Assembly: GCA_905221615.1 (NCBI GenBank)
Contig: CAJNDT010003458.1
Span: forward strand, 496,001-560,000
Length of the DNA stretch: 64,000 nt
Source: Symbiodinium sp. CCMP2592
Lineage: Eukaryota; Sar; Dinophyceae; Suessiales; Symbiodiniaceae
Reading direction: 5' to 3'
Below, piece by piece: positions 42,850 to 52,987 of this stretch (within the stretch, counting starts at the first letter, position 1; the number at the start of each line of letters is the position of its first letter). A program made the position numbers and the translations under genes. A model generated the notes under the pieces. It made no database searches and was not told the DNA's origin. It was given only the letters and a program-made list of their open reading frames with translations.

Positions 42850-43225
42850 AATGCAGTAACGGTATCTTTCAACTTTCGGTTTGTGGACGCATCTCCAGTA
42901 ATGCAGAGAGAGAAACCGCAATTACTACGACCGCTCCAGTATTGCTGAGAGAGGGAAACGGCAATTACTACGACCACTCCAATATTGCAGAGAGAGAAAC
43001 TGCCAGTATTACGACCGCTCCAGTATTGCACAGACAGAAAAACTGCAAATTAATACTACGAACGTTCCAATATTGCAGAGAGAGAAATTTGCAATTACCA
43101 GGACCGTTCCAGTGTTGCCGAAAGAGATTGCCAGCACTACGACCGCTCCAGTATTGCAGAAAGAGATAAGCTGCAATTACCGCGACCGCTCCAATATTGC
43201 AGAGAGAGAGAGAGAGAAACTGCAG
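42850..43225 (+). repeat. 42-bp minisatellite, about 8 copies
   Basis: Units contain CGACCGCTCCAGTATTGCAG and AGAGAGAAACTGCAATTAC. The ATTGC anchor occurs at 42941, 42984, 43025, 43072, 43114, 43153 and 43195, a mean of about 42 bp. On either side lies a related sequence with TCTTCCAACTTT and TTCCCGGC / GTCCCGGC words. Frames through it stay open because 42 is divisible by 3. Confidence 0.9.
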
Positions 43226-43901
43226 TTAAATTTTGGGTTTGACTTGGTCCCATCTTCCAACTTTAGTTCCCGGCATGTGGAGCGCGGTTCATGCGGTAAC
43301 CAAAAGTTGGAAGGTTGCAAACTTGGAAGAATCCAAAGTTGGAAGATGTGTTTTATTCCAATTCTGGGGCGCTGGATTTTTGGGTGCGCATCTTCCAACT
43401 TTGCGGCGGCCACCATAAACTCTGCCAAAGCCTGAGCGCTGAGTGAGAGAGCAGCATAAAACTTGGGCCGTAAACGTTATATGCCGTCGGAAGAGACGCC
43501 AACAAGAGAAGCAACACGTATTTGCTTCAGTTTCGGTGGAGTTTGGGATTGCGTAGCCAAGCCGGACAGGATATTGAGCATTCAGACTTTGGACTTGGAC
43601 CCTTGGAATCGCGGCGTCCTGGAACCTTACAAAAGCTTAATTAGTGTTGGATAAACATGAACTTCCTGTCTTGTGCCGATTGGGCCGTGAACTGTTTAAG
43701 GTTTTCAGGTGTAGGGGTTGGGGGTTCAGGGTAACCCAAAACCCTAAACCCTAAGCCGAAACTCTACAACCATTAACCGTTATAAATTTGCTTTCTACAT
43801 CTCAATCGAGGCTCTCTAGACCTTCTGCGGTAATAGAAAGAGGCCCTTAAACAAAAAAAACTAAGCCGAAACTCTTACAACCATTAGTTACCCCAAACCC
43901 T

Positions 43902-44022
43902 ACTTTGAGGCCCAGGGGACTTAGCAAGTAGGTTATAAGTAGAGTTATAAGTACCCTAAATGGAGTTACCCCAACTATAACCCTACTTATAGCCGACTTA
44001 CTAAGTCCCCTGGGCCTCCAAG
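43902..44022 (+). repeat. PAL-B palindromic element
   Basis: GAGGCCCAGGGGACTTAGCA at the left and ACTAAGTCCCCTGGGCCTCC at the right; GTACCCTAAATGGAGTTACC in the centre. Confidence 0.95.
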
Positions 44023-44199
44023 CATTGAACCTAAAACCAACTCCTAAACCCTAAACCCCTAAACTCCTAAAAGCTAAACCCCCTAAACCCCGAAACCCAA
44101 TTCGAAGATCCAGAGCCTCCAAGTACACCTGTCGGCCCCTGAACTTCTCGACCCTGATCCGTGCCATCTTCGGTTCACCGAACTTCCAAGCCCCGATAT

Positions 44200-44378
44200 G
44201 GGAGATTCCTAAAATTAGGGGATACCTTTAAACGGATCTATAAGGATTCCTTTAAGGGTTCCTATAAGGGTTTAGGGTTTTGAGTTTCCGAAAAGTAGGG
44301 GTACCTCATTTTGGGGTCCTTATAATAAGGATCCTACTATTTAGGTACTATATGAGGGCCCCCTATGGGGAAGCTCCC
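44200..44378 (+). repeat. PAL-D element, copy 3, split by telomere/TATAAGGG insert; flanking repeat ATAT
   Basis: The left arm occurs twice (from 44200 and from about 44281). Between the two lies AACGGATCTATAAGGATTCC, TATAAGGGTTTAGGG. The whole is bounded by ATAT (44196-44199 and 44379-44382), so the insert is internal to a single original insertion. Confidence 0.85.
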
Positions 44379-44464
44379 ATATACTAGACCCTCAGCAACG
44401 GGTAGACTTGCAGCATGATTCTTTTGAAAGCCGTGCCCGCACACCCTCAGCCGTTTCAGAAACA

Positions 44465-44605
44465 GCCCTAAACCCTAAGCCCTATATCCTAAACCCGAAG
44501 CCCTAAACCCTAAACCCTAAACTCCAAACCCTAAAATCTTAAACCTGAACTCTATGCCCTAAACCGTAAGCCCTAAACCCTAAGCCCTAAACCCTAAACC
44601 GCTTT
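44465..44605 (-). repeat. Telomere-like tract, C-rich
   Basis: CCCTAAA, CCCTAAG and CCTATAT variants. Confidence 0.9.
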
Positions 44606-44708
44606 TAAGAAGTCCCTGAACCCTAGCTTTGTTGCTCCAGGCCTGCTCCCGAACCCACCGAGGCCTGGCGGGTTCGCGTAGCATTTAGGGTTTGATTTTC
44701 AACAAATT

Positions 44709-44819
44709 CCCTAAGGGTCCATGTACTCATATAGCATATACTTGGGCCCCAATGTACCTAAATAGGGACTACTTTAAGGCCAGTGTATACACTATATATG
44801 AGTACATGGACCCTTAGGG
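44709..44819 (-). repeat. PAL-J palindromic element, copy 2, flanked by ATT
   Basis: CCCTAAGGGTCCATGTACTC at the left and GAGTACATGGACCCTTAGGG at the right, a near-perfect inverted repeat. ATT on both sides. Confidence 0.95.
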
Positions 44820-45014
44820 ATTTAGATTTAGAATTCAGGGGTTAGGGCTTAGTTTTCAAAACTTTGGGCCTAGGATTCAGAACTCAGGGTTTGGGGGTTG
44901 ATTTTCAGCATTTTTAAGATTTTGCCTGCAGAATTCAGGTTCAGGGTTTTGTTTTCGATATTTGCGGATTTGGGAGTCAGGGTTTAGAGTTTAGTCAGGT
45001 GCGCTTCACCTCAG

Positions 45015-45565
45015 GTTTTGGAGGGATGTTCAGGCTTGAGGGGGTTGTTATCAAGGTTTTGCAGGGTTTCAGGTTTCTCCAGGTCTTCATCGGGCATTTT
45101 GACATAGGAGTGTTGGGGTTAACGGACGGTTAAGGGTGCGGGCTATGTCGGGAGTCACATGGGGTTGGGATTTTCGGGGGGAGCTCCCGTGAGGGCTTTT
45201 TCAGGGCCGGTTTAGGGTTTGGGGTTTAGGCAGATGAAATAGTATTGTCAGGGCTTTCCTGAGGACACAGATAAGGTGACCGGTAGATTTAGTTAAGCAG
45301 CGCCCGTGCTTAGAGAACCTATAACGCAATGACGTCGCAAAAAAAAACATGTCTCTCCAGATGCACGAACGAAGCATGCTCAGCCTCCTCATCGTCGTAA
45401 GCCTTTCGTGTGACTCCCACAGGCAGCCTTAATCCCGATGTATTCCGTTGTTCCGCGGGACTTGATTCGGGACCGCGGCCTTAACGGCTGGCTACTTTCT
45501 GTCATCGAGCGCATTTTCTCGGATAGCTTTTCGAACAGCTCGCCACTTCCTGTGCCGCGACATGT
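45015..45565. other. Stretch without clear repeats
   Basis: Some degenerate GGGTTT words; nothing recognised. Confidence 0.4.
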
Positions 45566-45567
45566 AC

Positions 45568-45662
45568 CTAGAGTCTAGAGGCTCCATAGTAGTTCCTTGT
45601 TGTGGTTTGTGTTTAGGATCCTATAACGCTTTCTCAACAAGGAACTACAATGGAACCTATGC
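45568..45662. repeat. PAL-I subfamily element, flanked by GTAC
   Basis: GAGGCTCCATAGTAGTTCCT at the left and AGGAACTACAATGGAACCTA at the right. GTAC at 45564-45567 and 45663-45666. Confidence 0.85.
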
Positions 45663-45943
45663 GTACTCAGGACTGTTGCAACACGCCAAAGATTGCTCTA
45701 AGTTGGCCCGCCGCATGATCCAGAACAAGCCGGCTGATCGGTCTTTCCGCGGAGCTGGTGCTGAGTGCTACTCATTTCGATTGCGGGTTTAGGGTTCAGG
45801 GTTTGTTTAAAGTTTCAGTTTAGGGTTTAGGATAATTATAGTAGGTGCTTGGTAGATGTTTGGGAGCCATAACTTTGGGTTCCAAAAACTACCGCATGCA
45901 ATCACCTGCATGGTAGCGAAATCCCTTCTCGAAACTCACATAT

Positions 45944-46048
45944 ATGGGTAGTTGTCAAAATTATGGTCGCTTCTGGGGTCCCGAATATAGTACGGCACTT
46001 AGTATTCAGGGTACGTACCCAAAAAAGGACCATAATTTGGACAACCAC

Positions 46049-46080
<32 letters not shown>
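45944..46080. repeat. PAL-G palindromic element ending in an (AT)n microsatellite
   Basis: ATGGGTAGTTGTCAAAATTA at the left and AATTTGGACAACCACCCAT at the right; a run of about 14 AT dinucleotides begins at the right end, while ATAT also precedes the left end. Confidence 0.9.
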
Positions 46081-46083
<3 letters not shown>

Positions 46084-46156
46084 ACCACAAAGCCCTATAA
46101 ATCCTGAAGCAAAAGATGCTCCCACACCCTGAATCCTAAACCCCAAACCCTGAACC

Positions 46157-46264
46157 CTACCTTAAGCTACCAAAACCTACTTTTTTGTAGGGTCCCTGTA
46201 AATTTCATATTAAGGTTTATAATAAGAACCTACAAAAATAGGAGGGTTTGGTAGGTTAAGGTAA
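46157..46264. repeat. PAL-E subfamily element
   Basis: CTACCTTAAGCTACCAAAAC at the left, GGGTTTGGTAGGTTAAGGTA at the right. Confidence 0.9.
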
Positions 46265-46399
46265 GCCCCTAACTCCCTAAACCCTGAAAACCCACACCCC
46301 ACACCCAACAGACTCGGCTTGCAGGCCCTTTTCAATGCAGCCCTGACGGCTGCCAGCATCGGCGCGGGTACCAGCACGCAAGGAGCGAGCGGTGACCCC

Positions 46400-46490
46400 T
46401 GGAGTTGGGGTTTGGGAATTTTAGGGGTTTAGGGGTTTTAGGGCTTTAGGGGTTTAGGGTTCAGGGGTTTAGAGTTCAGGGGGTTCATCA
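46400..46490 (+). repeat. Telomere-like tract
   Basis: TTTAGGGG and TTTTAGGG units. Confidence 0.85.
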
Positions 46491-47116
46491 GAAGCTTGCT
46501 GCGGCACGGCTATGACTATTAACTAGTCATGTGAAGTTATTGGTGCTATTATGAGCTATTATTATATCTAATAGCTCTTATTTTTTAACACCATCATTCT
46601 TGTGTGCTATTTCCATGCCCTTGTTCGTAGGCATTGATAATGCAGTTGTTGATATCTATGTCTTATTCCGAGCCATTGGGTCCTTTGTCTGCCTGGAATG
46701 AGGCTTACGGACTAAATGGTTCAGGATTTGCGAGCATTGGGTTTAGAGTTTAGGGTTTAGGAGTTGGGTTTAAGGTTTAGGGGGATTGATGTCGAAGTCG
46801 AAGGCTCTGTATGTTGAGACATCCTCTGACCTGCAGAGGATTCCACAAGGTAACCCAAAAGTCTGATCTAAAGAGACCAACACCGTCATAACATAACGTC
46901 TGTTTCATGGGCTTATTTCTAGTTTACAGGATCGGCTGCAGAAGTTGCCCTTGCCTCTGCGATGACCAGCACTTGAGGAGTTCGAGCTACATCTGCTAGA
47001 ACTCGTAGGAAAGCCGGCTGAGGCACACTGCCAGGGTCGATTTGAAGCTGCTCCCCTTGCTCAAGCCGTTTGCTGGCCCAGATTTTCGGTGTAGCTGAGT
47101 TTTTCTCGAGAAGCCC
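46490..47116. other. Upstream region of the 47.1-kb gene
   Basis: A short G-rich telomere-like run at about 46738-46785. Bases 46920-47116 have a more even composition, as expected of a leader or an upstream exon. No promoter motif was identified. Confidence 0.35.
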
Positions 47117-47332
47117 ATGGGAGAGATCCCAACGGAAGGCCTCTTCCTGAAGGTGTTCATCGCCTGGATAATTCTTGCTGTGATCTTCTACATCTGGTCG
47201 TATCTGCGCGACGGCAAGTTCATTGGTGAAGAGGACGACAAGGAAGAGGAAGAGGAGGATGTCACAGCTCACGACGTCGACAAGGTAATCGACCAGATTC
47301 TCAAGGAGCTGCAGCCAAAGAAATCCGACTGA
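47117..47332 (+). CDS. Small single-span membrane protein, unrecognised (71 codons)
   Basis: The best protein-coding candidate. The protein begins MGEIPTEGLF. A strongly hydrophobic segment at about residues 9-30 would make one membrane span; it is followed by a short basic turn (RDGK, residues 31-34), an acidic cluster EEDDKEEEEED at about 38-48, and a C-terminal amphipathic stretch (VDKVIDQILKEL) ending KKSD. Third codon positions are G or C in 51 of 71 codons, unlike the other open frames nearby. The start is supported by an in-frame TGA at 47096-47098, 18 bp upstream of the ATG, so within this exon nothing longer is possible. It could be a complete intronless gene or the last exon of a spliced one. 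The layout (short lumenal or external N-terminus, span, acidic tail) fits a small organelle or ER membrane subunit, but no family was recognised. The right neighbour is non-repetitive sequence. Confidence 0.55.
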   Translation: MGEIPTEGLFLKVFIAWIILAVIFYIWSYLRDGKFIGEEDDKEEEEEDVTAHDVDKVIDQILKELQPKKSD

Positions 47333-48038
47333 TACGAGCTGTATGCCGCCACATAGGCCATAAGCATTCATTCATTCCATGCATCTTGTGGTGGTGCTTC
47401 GGCAGTTTGACTTTCCGCTGGGTGGAGGCCTTGGGACCTTCGCACAACAGACGCTCCACAGCGACAGATAGAGTACACGTTCCACTACGGCCACAGCGGC
47501 AGCATGAATGTGCACCAAGCAGTCCCACCTCCTGCACCAGGTCTGTGAACGGCACCGTGTATCTGCAAGCAGTCCACTGCACTCAAGAGCACACCAAAGG
47601 CATGTTCATTCTGCATCGGTAGCCTCGGACTGCTCTTGGGGCGATGAAAAGTCTGCGTGCCTAAACCCTGGAACCTACACCCTGAGTCCTCCAAATCAAA
47701 TCGCATGTCTAGGTCCGAGCCAAACCATCAATCCGTCATCCTGAAAAAGTCATAACCCCCCCTCCCCCCAGTAACCGCAGACCCCATGCAGCCCCCAACC
47801 CCAGAAGAGGTCGCGAAAGCCGGAGCACGTCTTCAAAATCCTTTGTCTTAGTGATCAAACTATAGCACTGGTAAAGGGTTCGAAGTTACCCGAGTGCTTG
47901 TAGAAAAGCTGGTGTCGCCCGAATATGATAGATGTACGCTGCCTACCCTACTTCAGACTCCGCTATGGGAGACGTGCTCTGGTTGGATTTGGAACCTGCC
48001 GCTACAACGGTGACTTACCCATGACCTTGCTGAGAAAT
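47333..48038. other. Downstream of the small gene
   Basis: Probably the 3' untranslated region followed by spacer. No repeat family. Frames of 60-93 codons on both strands overlap and are unrecognised. Confidence 0.4.
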
Positions 48039-48042
48039 ATAC

Positions 48043-48144
48043 GGGAGTTTCCGAAAATTGGGGGTACCTTATTTGGGGGTCCTTATAAAAGGGATCCTAC
48101 TATTTAAGGTACTATATTAGGGTCCCCTATTTTCGGAAACTCCC
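48043..48144 (+). repeat. PAL-D element, copy 4, 4-bp flanking repeat ATAC
   Basis: GGGAGTTTCCGAAAATTGGG at the left, CCTATTTTCGGAAACTCCC at the right; same length (102 bp) as copy 1. ATAC at 48039-48042 and 48145-48148. Confidence 0.95.
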
Positions 48145-48989
48145 ATACATTGCTCTCCAAGTATTTCAAGAGTAGCAGGTCCAACTTTTGCCCCTTAATT
48201 AGTGCAGTTTGGGTTCGGCCTACATCCTAAATCCTGAAACCTCAGCTGCTTCGGGTTTAGATTTTCTTAAGCTGCAACCGTTAAATCCTAAGTCCTGAGG
48301 GGCATATCCTGAGCTGAAGCCAGGAGGGGCGGTCTCCAGCACTGCCCCAGCCCCGGCACCTGCACCTGCACCGGCGAAAGCACCCAAAGTGACGACAAAG
48401 AGGGGCCTGAAGCTGAATGAGGCGCCCGTGAGCGATGCGTGCATGAGTTTTGTGGGGCGGTGCGAAGGGTTCGACTTTGAGATGAGTTTCAGAAGGTCGG
48501 GCAGCTCTTTGTTAGAAGAGGGGTCATAAGGACCTGCTGTTATGTCACTGCGATCGCTTATCGCAGACGGCGCAAGGTATTTGTCGGTGGACTGTTGTGT
48601 TGGACCTTAGCCTTAACCCCAAACAAAAACCTCAAGCACCATCTGCATCTTTAGGCATTGGTGTGTTGCTTAAAACCCAGAAAGCCGAAAGGACGACCCC
48701 GAATAGGCTGTTTTAAAGTAGGACTCTTCAAGACCCATGGCACCTCATCAAGCCTGCGTGGCTTTGAGGGTTAATGGGCAGTTCTCTAGATTAGGGTTTA
48801 GGGTTTAGGTCATCAGGTCCTTCAAGTCGTACGGGACCCTTGTATAAACGGGACTCGAATTTAGAGAGCAACCCGGGCTCGAAGCTGTTTGTGGCAAGGG
48901 CTAAGGCCTTTGGGTATTCCCTGATTGTGGTTCTGGTTTAGCTGTTGACGGTTAAATGTCAAGAGTTCAGGCTCTAGAGTTTAGGGTTG

Positions 48990-49100
48990 TGGGTGCGGTT
49001 TAAGATTGAGGGTTTAGGGTTTAGGGTTTAGGGTTTAGGATTTAGGGTTTAGGGTTTAGGGTTTAGGATTTAGTGTTTAGGGTTTAGGGTAGGGTTTCGG
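48990..49100 (+). repeat. Telomere array, mostly perfect TTTAGGG
   Basis: About 13 heptamers, most perfect, with TTTAGGA and TTTAGTG variants. Confidence 0.95.
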
Positions 49101-49211
49101 GGTTTGGGCTTGGTGGTTGAGAGAGCTCTGCTCCTGAGCGAACATCAGAGCCTTAAGGGGTAGTACTGCCAAGGCATCGCACTGCCCTCACTTCTTAGGG
49201 TATAGGGGTTT

Positions 49212-49315
49212 CTTAGTAGCTGACGAGGTAGCCTTTTACCTTTTGGCGCTTATATTACTCCAACTATAATTCAAAAAAATTAACCTTTTTTTGGGCTAGG
49301 GTACTCAGACCCTAG
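49212..49315. repeat. PAL-P element, copy 3
   Basis: TTAGTAGCTGACGAGGTAGC at the left and TTTTTTTGGGCTAGGGTACT at the right, directly followed by CCCTAGGGTTTAGGGTTTAG. Confidence 0.8.
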
Positions 49316-49662
49316 GGTTTAGGGTTTAGGGATCTCGGCCCTCCATTCCGCTCATTCCTTGGGATGCCGACCTTTCCCTGAGTTGGGGAGACGGTGTCTT
49401 AGAATTTGCTACGGCGGCTGCTAGAAGATCCGGTTCGATAGACAAGGAAGGAGCAGCCCACAAAAAGCCAACACCTTGTCATGTATCTTTACAATGAAAC
49501 GTAAGCCGTTTATGGAACTATCGCAAATTTTCCTTAAAACCGCCGATTGAACTATCTCTGGTGGCTCTTCGTTGATCTTTGTGCTAGGGGTTAGGACGTA
49601 GGAATGAGTAACAGCACACATGTATAGTCTCTATATCACTACAGTACAGTACAGTAGATGCC

Positions 49663-49766
49663 ACAAAGTTGGAACATCATTGTCCTCATGCCCTCAAAGG
49701 AAAGCATAGTGCGTCCCAGCACTAATCATCCTCAATCCAGGTTCCAACTTTCTGGAGTTCACTATG
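49663..49766. repeat. PAL-Q palindromic element, copy 2
   Basis: CACAAAGTTGGAACATCATT at the left; CCAGGTTCCAACTTTCTGGA at the right; CCCAGCACTAATCATCCTC in the centre. Confidence 0.85.
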
Positions 49767-49780
49767 TATCCTAAGACACT

Positions 49781-49914
49781 ACTTGGAGGGTCGGGGGACT
49801 TAGTAAGTAGGTAGTAAGTAGACTTATAAGTACCCTAAAAGGGACCCTAATTGGGGTTATGGTACTTATAAGTCCCTAAAATAACCAGTTACTAAGTCCC
49901 CCGACCCTCCAAGT
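49781..49914 (+). repeat. PAL-A palindromic element, copy 5
   Basis: The cleanest copy: ACTTGGAGGGTCGGGGGACT at the left is exactly mirrored at the right, and the perfect inverted repeat extends 26 bp to AGTAA. ACTTATAAGTACC lies in both arms. Confidence 0.95.
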
Positions 49915-50012
49915 ATCCCGATTGCTTCAACCTAAACCCCAAGCCAGGATCCGAAGCCCTCAGCTCCAACGACATCCTAAACCCTAATCCAATTCTTAAC
50001 GCCCCGATATTA

Positions 50013-50200
50013 CGGTACCCTTATAGTAACCTTATAGAGCCCTTTAAAGGGACCCTTTTCTAATTACCTAACCCCTAAACTTAGGCCCCTGTTCTTATGG
50101 AAATATAATAGAGAGGGCCCCAAAGCCCTACTCTATTTCTTAGGGAAACTATCTTATAGTAAGAGCCCTTTCAAGGGACCCTATTTTAGGGTTTAGGGTT
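50013..50200 (-). repeat. TATAAGGG-module words, then telomere heptamers
   Basis: ACCCTTATAGTAACCTTATA, GAGCCCTTTAAAGGGACCC; then at 50152-50195 TTATAGTAAGAGCCCTTTCA followed by two TTTAGGG. Confidence 0.7.
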
Positions 50201-50232
50201 TAGGGCACCATCAACATTACCTAAAGCCTAAC

Positions 50233-50334
50233 CCAAAGGGTCCTATGTACTGTTATGGGAGATACTTCCCTAAGTCACAATAGTAATTCCTAATATGGAA
50301 ACCCTACATTCTACTATATCGGTACATAGGACCC
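50233..50334 (+). repeat. PAL-S palindromic element, copy 3
   Basis: AAAGGGTCCTATGTACTGTT at the left and TATATCGGTACATAGGACCC at the right. CCCTAAA heptamers follow immediately. Confidence 0.9.
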
Positions 50335-50464
50335 CTAAACCCTAAACCCTAAACCCTTACCTACAGCCTAAGCTGAAGGCCCCTGTTGGAGTCTCACATC
50401 ACGCCAGACTGACAGGCCGGCAAGGCAAAAGTTCGCCATGCGGTCAAGAAGGCCGGCAGAGCTT

Positions 50465-50800
50465 CTCAAGGTTTAGGACTTAAGGGTTGAGGGGTTTAGG
50501 GTTTAGGATTTTGGGGTATGAGGGGTTTGGGGATTTAGGGGTTGGGGTTTAGGATGTTGGGGTTAAGGGCTTTGGGGATTTAGGGGTTTAGGGTTTTGGA
50601 TTTAGGGGTTAAGGGTTTTAGGGGTTTGGGGGTTTAGGGGAAGGCTCGCGGAGCTGCTTGGGGTTCAGGGTTTAAGGGTTAGGGGGTTTAGGGTTTAGGA
50701 CTTAAGGGCTAAGGGGTTTATGGTTTAGGATTTATAGGGGTTTAGGGTTTAGGATTTAAGGGCTTTAGGGGTTTGGGGTTGTGCGGGTTTAGTGGTTTAG
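50465..50800 (+). repeat. Long degenerate telomere-like region
   Basis: About 330 bp of TTTAGGG, TTTAGGA, TTAAGGG and TTTGGGG words. The block GGAAGGC.CGCGGAGCTG appears twice (about 50640 and 50810). Confidence 0.9.
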
Positions 50801-50880
50801 AGTGGAGGGGAAGGCCGCCCGCGGAGCTGTTTTTGGTTTACCGTCCCGGTCTTTAGAGCTCTTGGGGATCTTAGCGTTTA

Positions 50881-50990
50881 CGAGGACCCAGAGTAGGCCC
50901 TTATTCCCTTTTTAGGGTTCAGGTTCCACTATAATCCCCTTGAAACCAAAAAGGGCACCCTTTCTATTCCTAGGTTACTCTTAGGTCTAG
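50881..50990. repeat. PAL-K subfamily element, 4-bp flanking repeat TTTA
   Basis: GAGGACCCAGAGTAGGCCCT at the left and CCTAGGTTACTCTTAGGTCT at the right. TTTA at 50877-50880 and 50991-50994. Confidence 0.85.
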
Positions 50991-51429
50991 TTTAGGATCT
51001 TAGGGTCTAGAGTCTTAGCGTTTAGGGTCTCAGGGTTGAGGTTTTCGAGTTCAGGGCCTTCCGGTTTAGAGTTTAGGTGGAGGAAGTAGGAGTTTTCTTT
51101 GGGCTGAAAGGCTTTTTTGTGTAGGTTTCAGAGCCCCGCCGGCCCTCCTCGAAAACACTGAATCTAGGAGTCTAGCTTTTGAGGCATGCTCGTTTGAACA
51201 CCGAAGCCGCAATCCAGCACCTCTTAGCAGTGTGAAGAGTGCAGGAAACCAGAAACCAGCCTAAAGCAAACCCTAATGCTTTCAACCTCACAACCTCGCA
51301 ATCAGAATATCCTAGAGTCCTACAGTCACTCGAGCCCTGAAATCCCATTCTGGCACGTGCCCTAACTCCGTGACCCACTGGCGCCCGCCCTGAACCCCCA
51401 GCACCCTCAAGCCCAGGGGGGTTAGGTTC

Positions 51430-51525
51430 AGGAATTTTGGTTTTAGGGGTTAGGGATACAGGGTTTAGGTGTTAGGGTTCAGGAATCTTGGGTTTAGGGT
51501 TTGGGGTATTGGTTTAAGCGTGTTG
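51430..51525 (+). repeat. Degenerate telomere-like tract
   Basis: GGGTTTAGG-type words, including two copies of TTAGGTTCAGGAATTTTGG / TTAGGGTTCAGGAATCTTGG. Confidence 0.75.
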
Positions 51526-51657
51526 GGAGTTTGGGGTTGAATCAGCTAAATTTAAACGTTTGGGGCTAGGACTAGGACGATCTGTTTAGCAGGCGACGAC
51601 CTTGGAGGACTTGGTCCTGACCTTGGCACTGAAGCCTTCCGAGTTGCCTAGAAGCTT

Positions 51658-51790
51658 ACTTGGAGGGTCGGGGGACTTAGTAACTGGTTATCTTAGGGAC
51701 TTCTAAGTACCTAACCCCAATTAGGGTCCCTTTTAGGGTGCTTATAAGTCGACTTACTACCTACTTACCAAGTCCCCCGACCCTCCAAGT
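51658..51790 (-). repeat. PAL-A palindromic element, copy 6, inverted
   Basis: ACTTGGAGGGTCGGGGGACT at the left with the AACTGGTTATCTTAGGGACT arm first; mirrored end at the right. Telomere-like sequence follows directly. Confidence 0.95.
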
Positions 51791-51792
51791 AG

Positions 51793-51960
51793 GGTTTCGG
51801 GGTTAGGGTTTAGAGGTATAGGGTTTAGCGTTTAGGTATTAGGGTTTAGGGGCATAGGGTTTAGGGGTTTAAGGCTTATAGGGTGTAGGGTGAGGTTTGG
51901 GGTTTTGGTGTAGGGCTTAGGGTGTGGAAGTTGTTGTGCGTTAGGTCGGGGGTTGGGTTT
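51793..51960 (+). repeat. Degenerate telomere-like tract
   Basis: GGGTTTAGG with GTATAGGG and GCATAGGG variants. Confidence 0.8.
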
Positions 51961-52191
51961 AGGACTTCGGGGCGGGGCGCAGTAGCAGGACAGATCTCAT
52001 AAGCTTACGCACTTCACCCTGAACCCTAAACCGTGCAAGAATTCCTCAGAACGCACTTTAGCGCCGCAAAAAATTGCCAGGGAAACCCGGACCCAAGGGG
52101 GTGCTTCATGATTCCCCTGAACCGGCCCCGAACCCCTAATGATGGGTTCCTCTCCATGAGCAAAAAGTGAGCCCCGCGTCACATAAGGTAG

Positions 52192-52300
52192 CCCTAAGGG
52201 TCAATGTACTCATACAGTATATACAGTGGCCTTAATGTAGTCCCTATTTAGGTACATTGGGGCCCAAGTAGATGCTACATGAGTACATGGACCCTTAGGG
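52192..52300 (+). repeat. PAL-J palindromic element, copy 3, flanked by TAG
   Basis: CCCTAAGGGTCAATGTACTC at the left and GAGTACATGGACCCTTAGGG at the right; TAG on both sides. Confidence 0.95.
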
Positions 52301-52631
52301 TAGAGACTGCTCAGCAATATTGGTGAGTCAATATTTGGGCTTACCCTAAACCCTAAACCCTGCGGGGAGCCGATTTGGCTCGTCTCTCGTAGGCTGCCGT
52401 AGGCCGTACCCGCGTGCAGACGGGAACGAGGCTTCAACAAGCAAAAAAACTACACCCTAAGCCCTAAACCGTAGCATCCATCTGTTGTATCCTTCAGGCG
52501 ATCTGGGACCACAGGGCACCTTGCTAGATCTGCGAGAGACACCTGTAGGGATTGAAGACATGGGGTTCAGTGTGTAGGTTTCATGGTTTAGGGTCCAGAG
52601 TGGATAGGCTTTCAGGTTGATTAGGATGCAG

Positions 52632-52680
52632 TCTTACTCTAAACCCTAAACCCTAAAACCCTAAACCCTAACCCTAAACA
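52632..52680 (-). repeat. Short telomere-like tract
   Basis: CCCTAAA units with one AACCCTAACCCTAAAC variant. Confidence 0.9.
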
Positions 52681-52753
52681 GTTCCGTGGTTAAGTTTGAC
52701 CTAGCTCTGATACCTTTGAATCCAAAAGCCTTGAAGTCCATACGGGAGCTTTT

Positions 52754-52887
52754 ACTTGGAGGGTCGGGGGACTTAGTAACTGGTTATCTTAGGGGCTTAC
52801 AAGTACCACAACCCCAATTAGGGTCCCTTTTAGGGTACTTATAAGTCTACCTACTATCTACTTACTAAGTCCCCCGACCCTCCAGGT
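52754..52887 (-). repeat. PAL-A palindromic element, copy 7, inverted
   Basis: ACTTGGAGGGTCGGGGGACT at the left; the right end is CCTCCAGGT, with one change. Confidence 0.95.
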
Positions 52888-52987
52888 ATAGGGTCCCCCA
52901 CTTTCGGCAACCCTCATACGTGTCTTTCGAGTTTTTGGGTAGCGGTAGAGGCTTTGGGCTTTCCAGGTTCTACCTGGGCTAGGGTTT

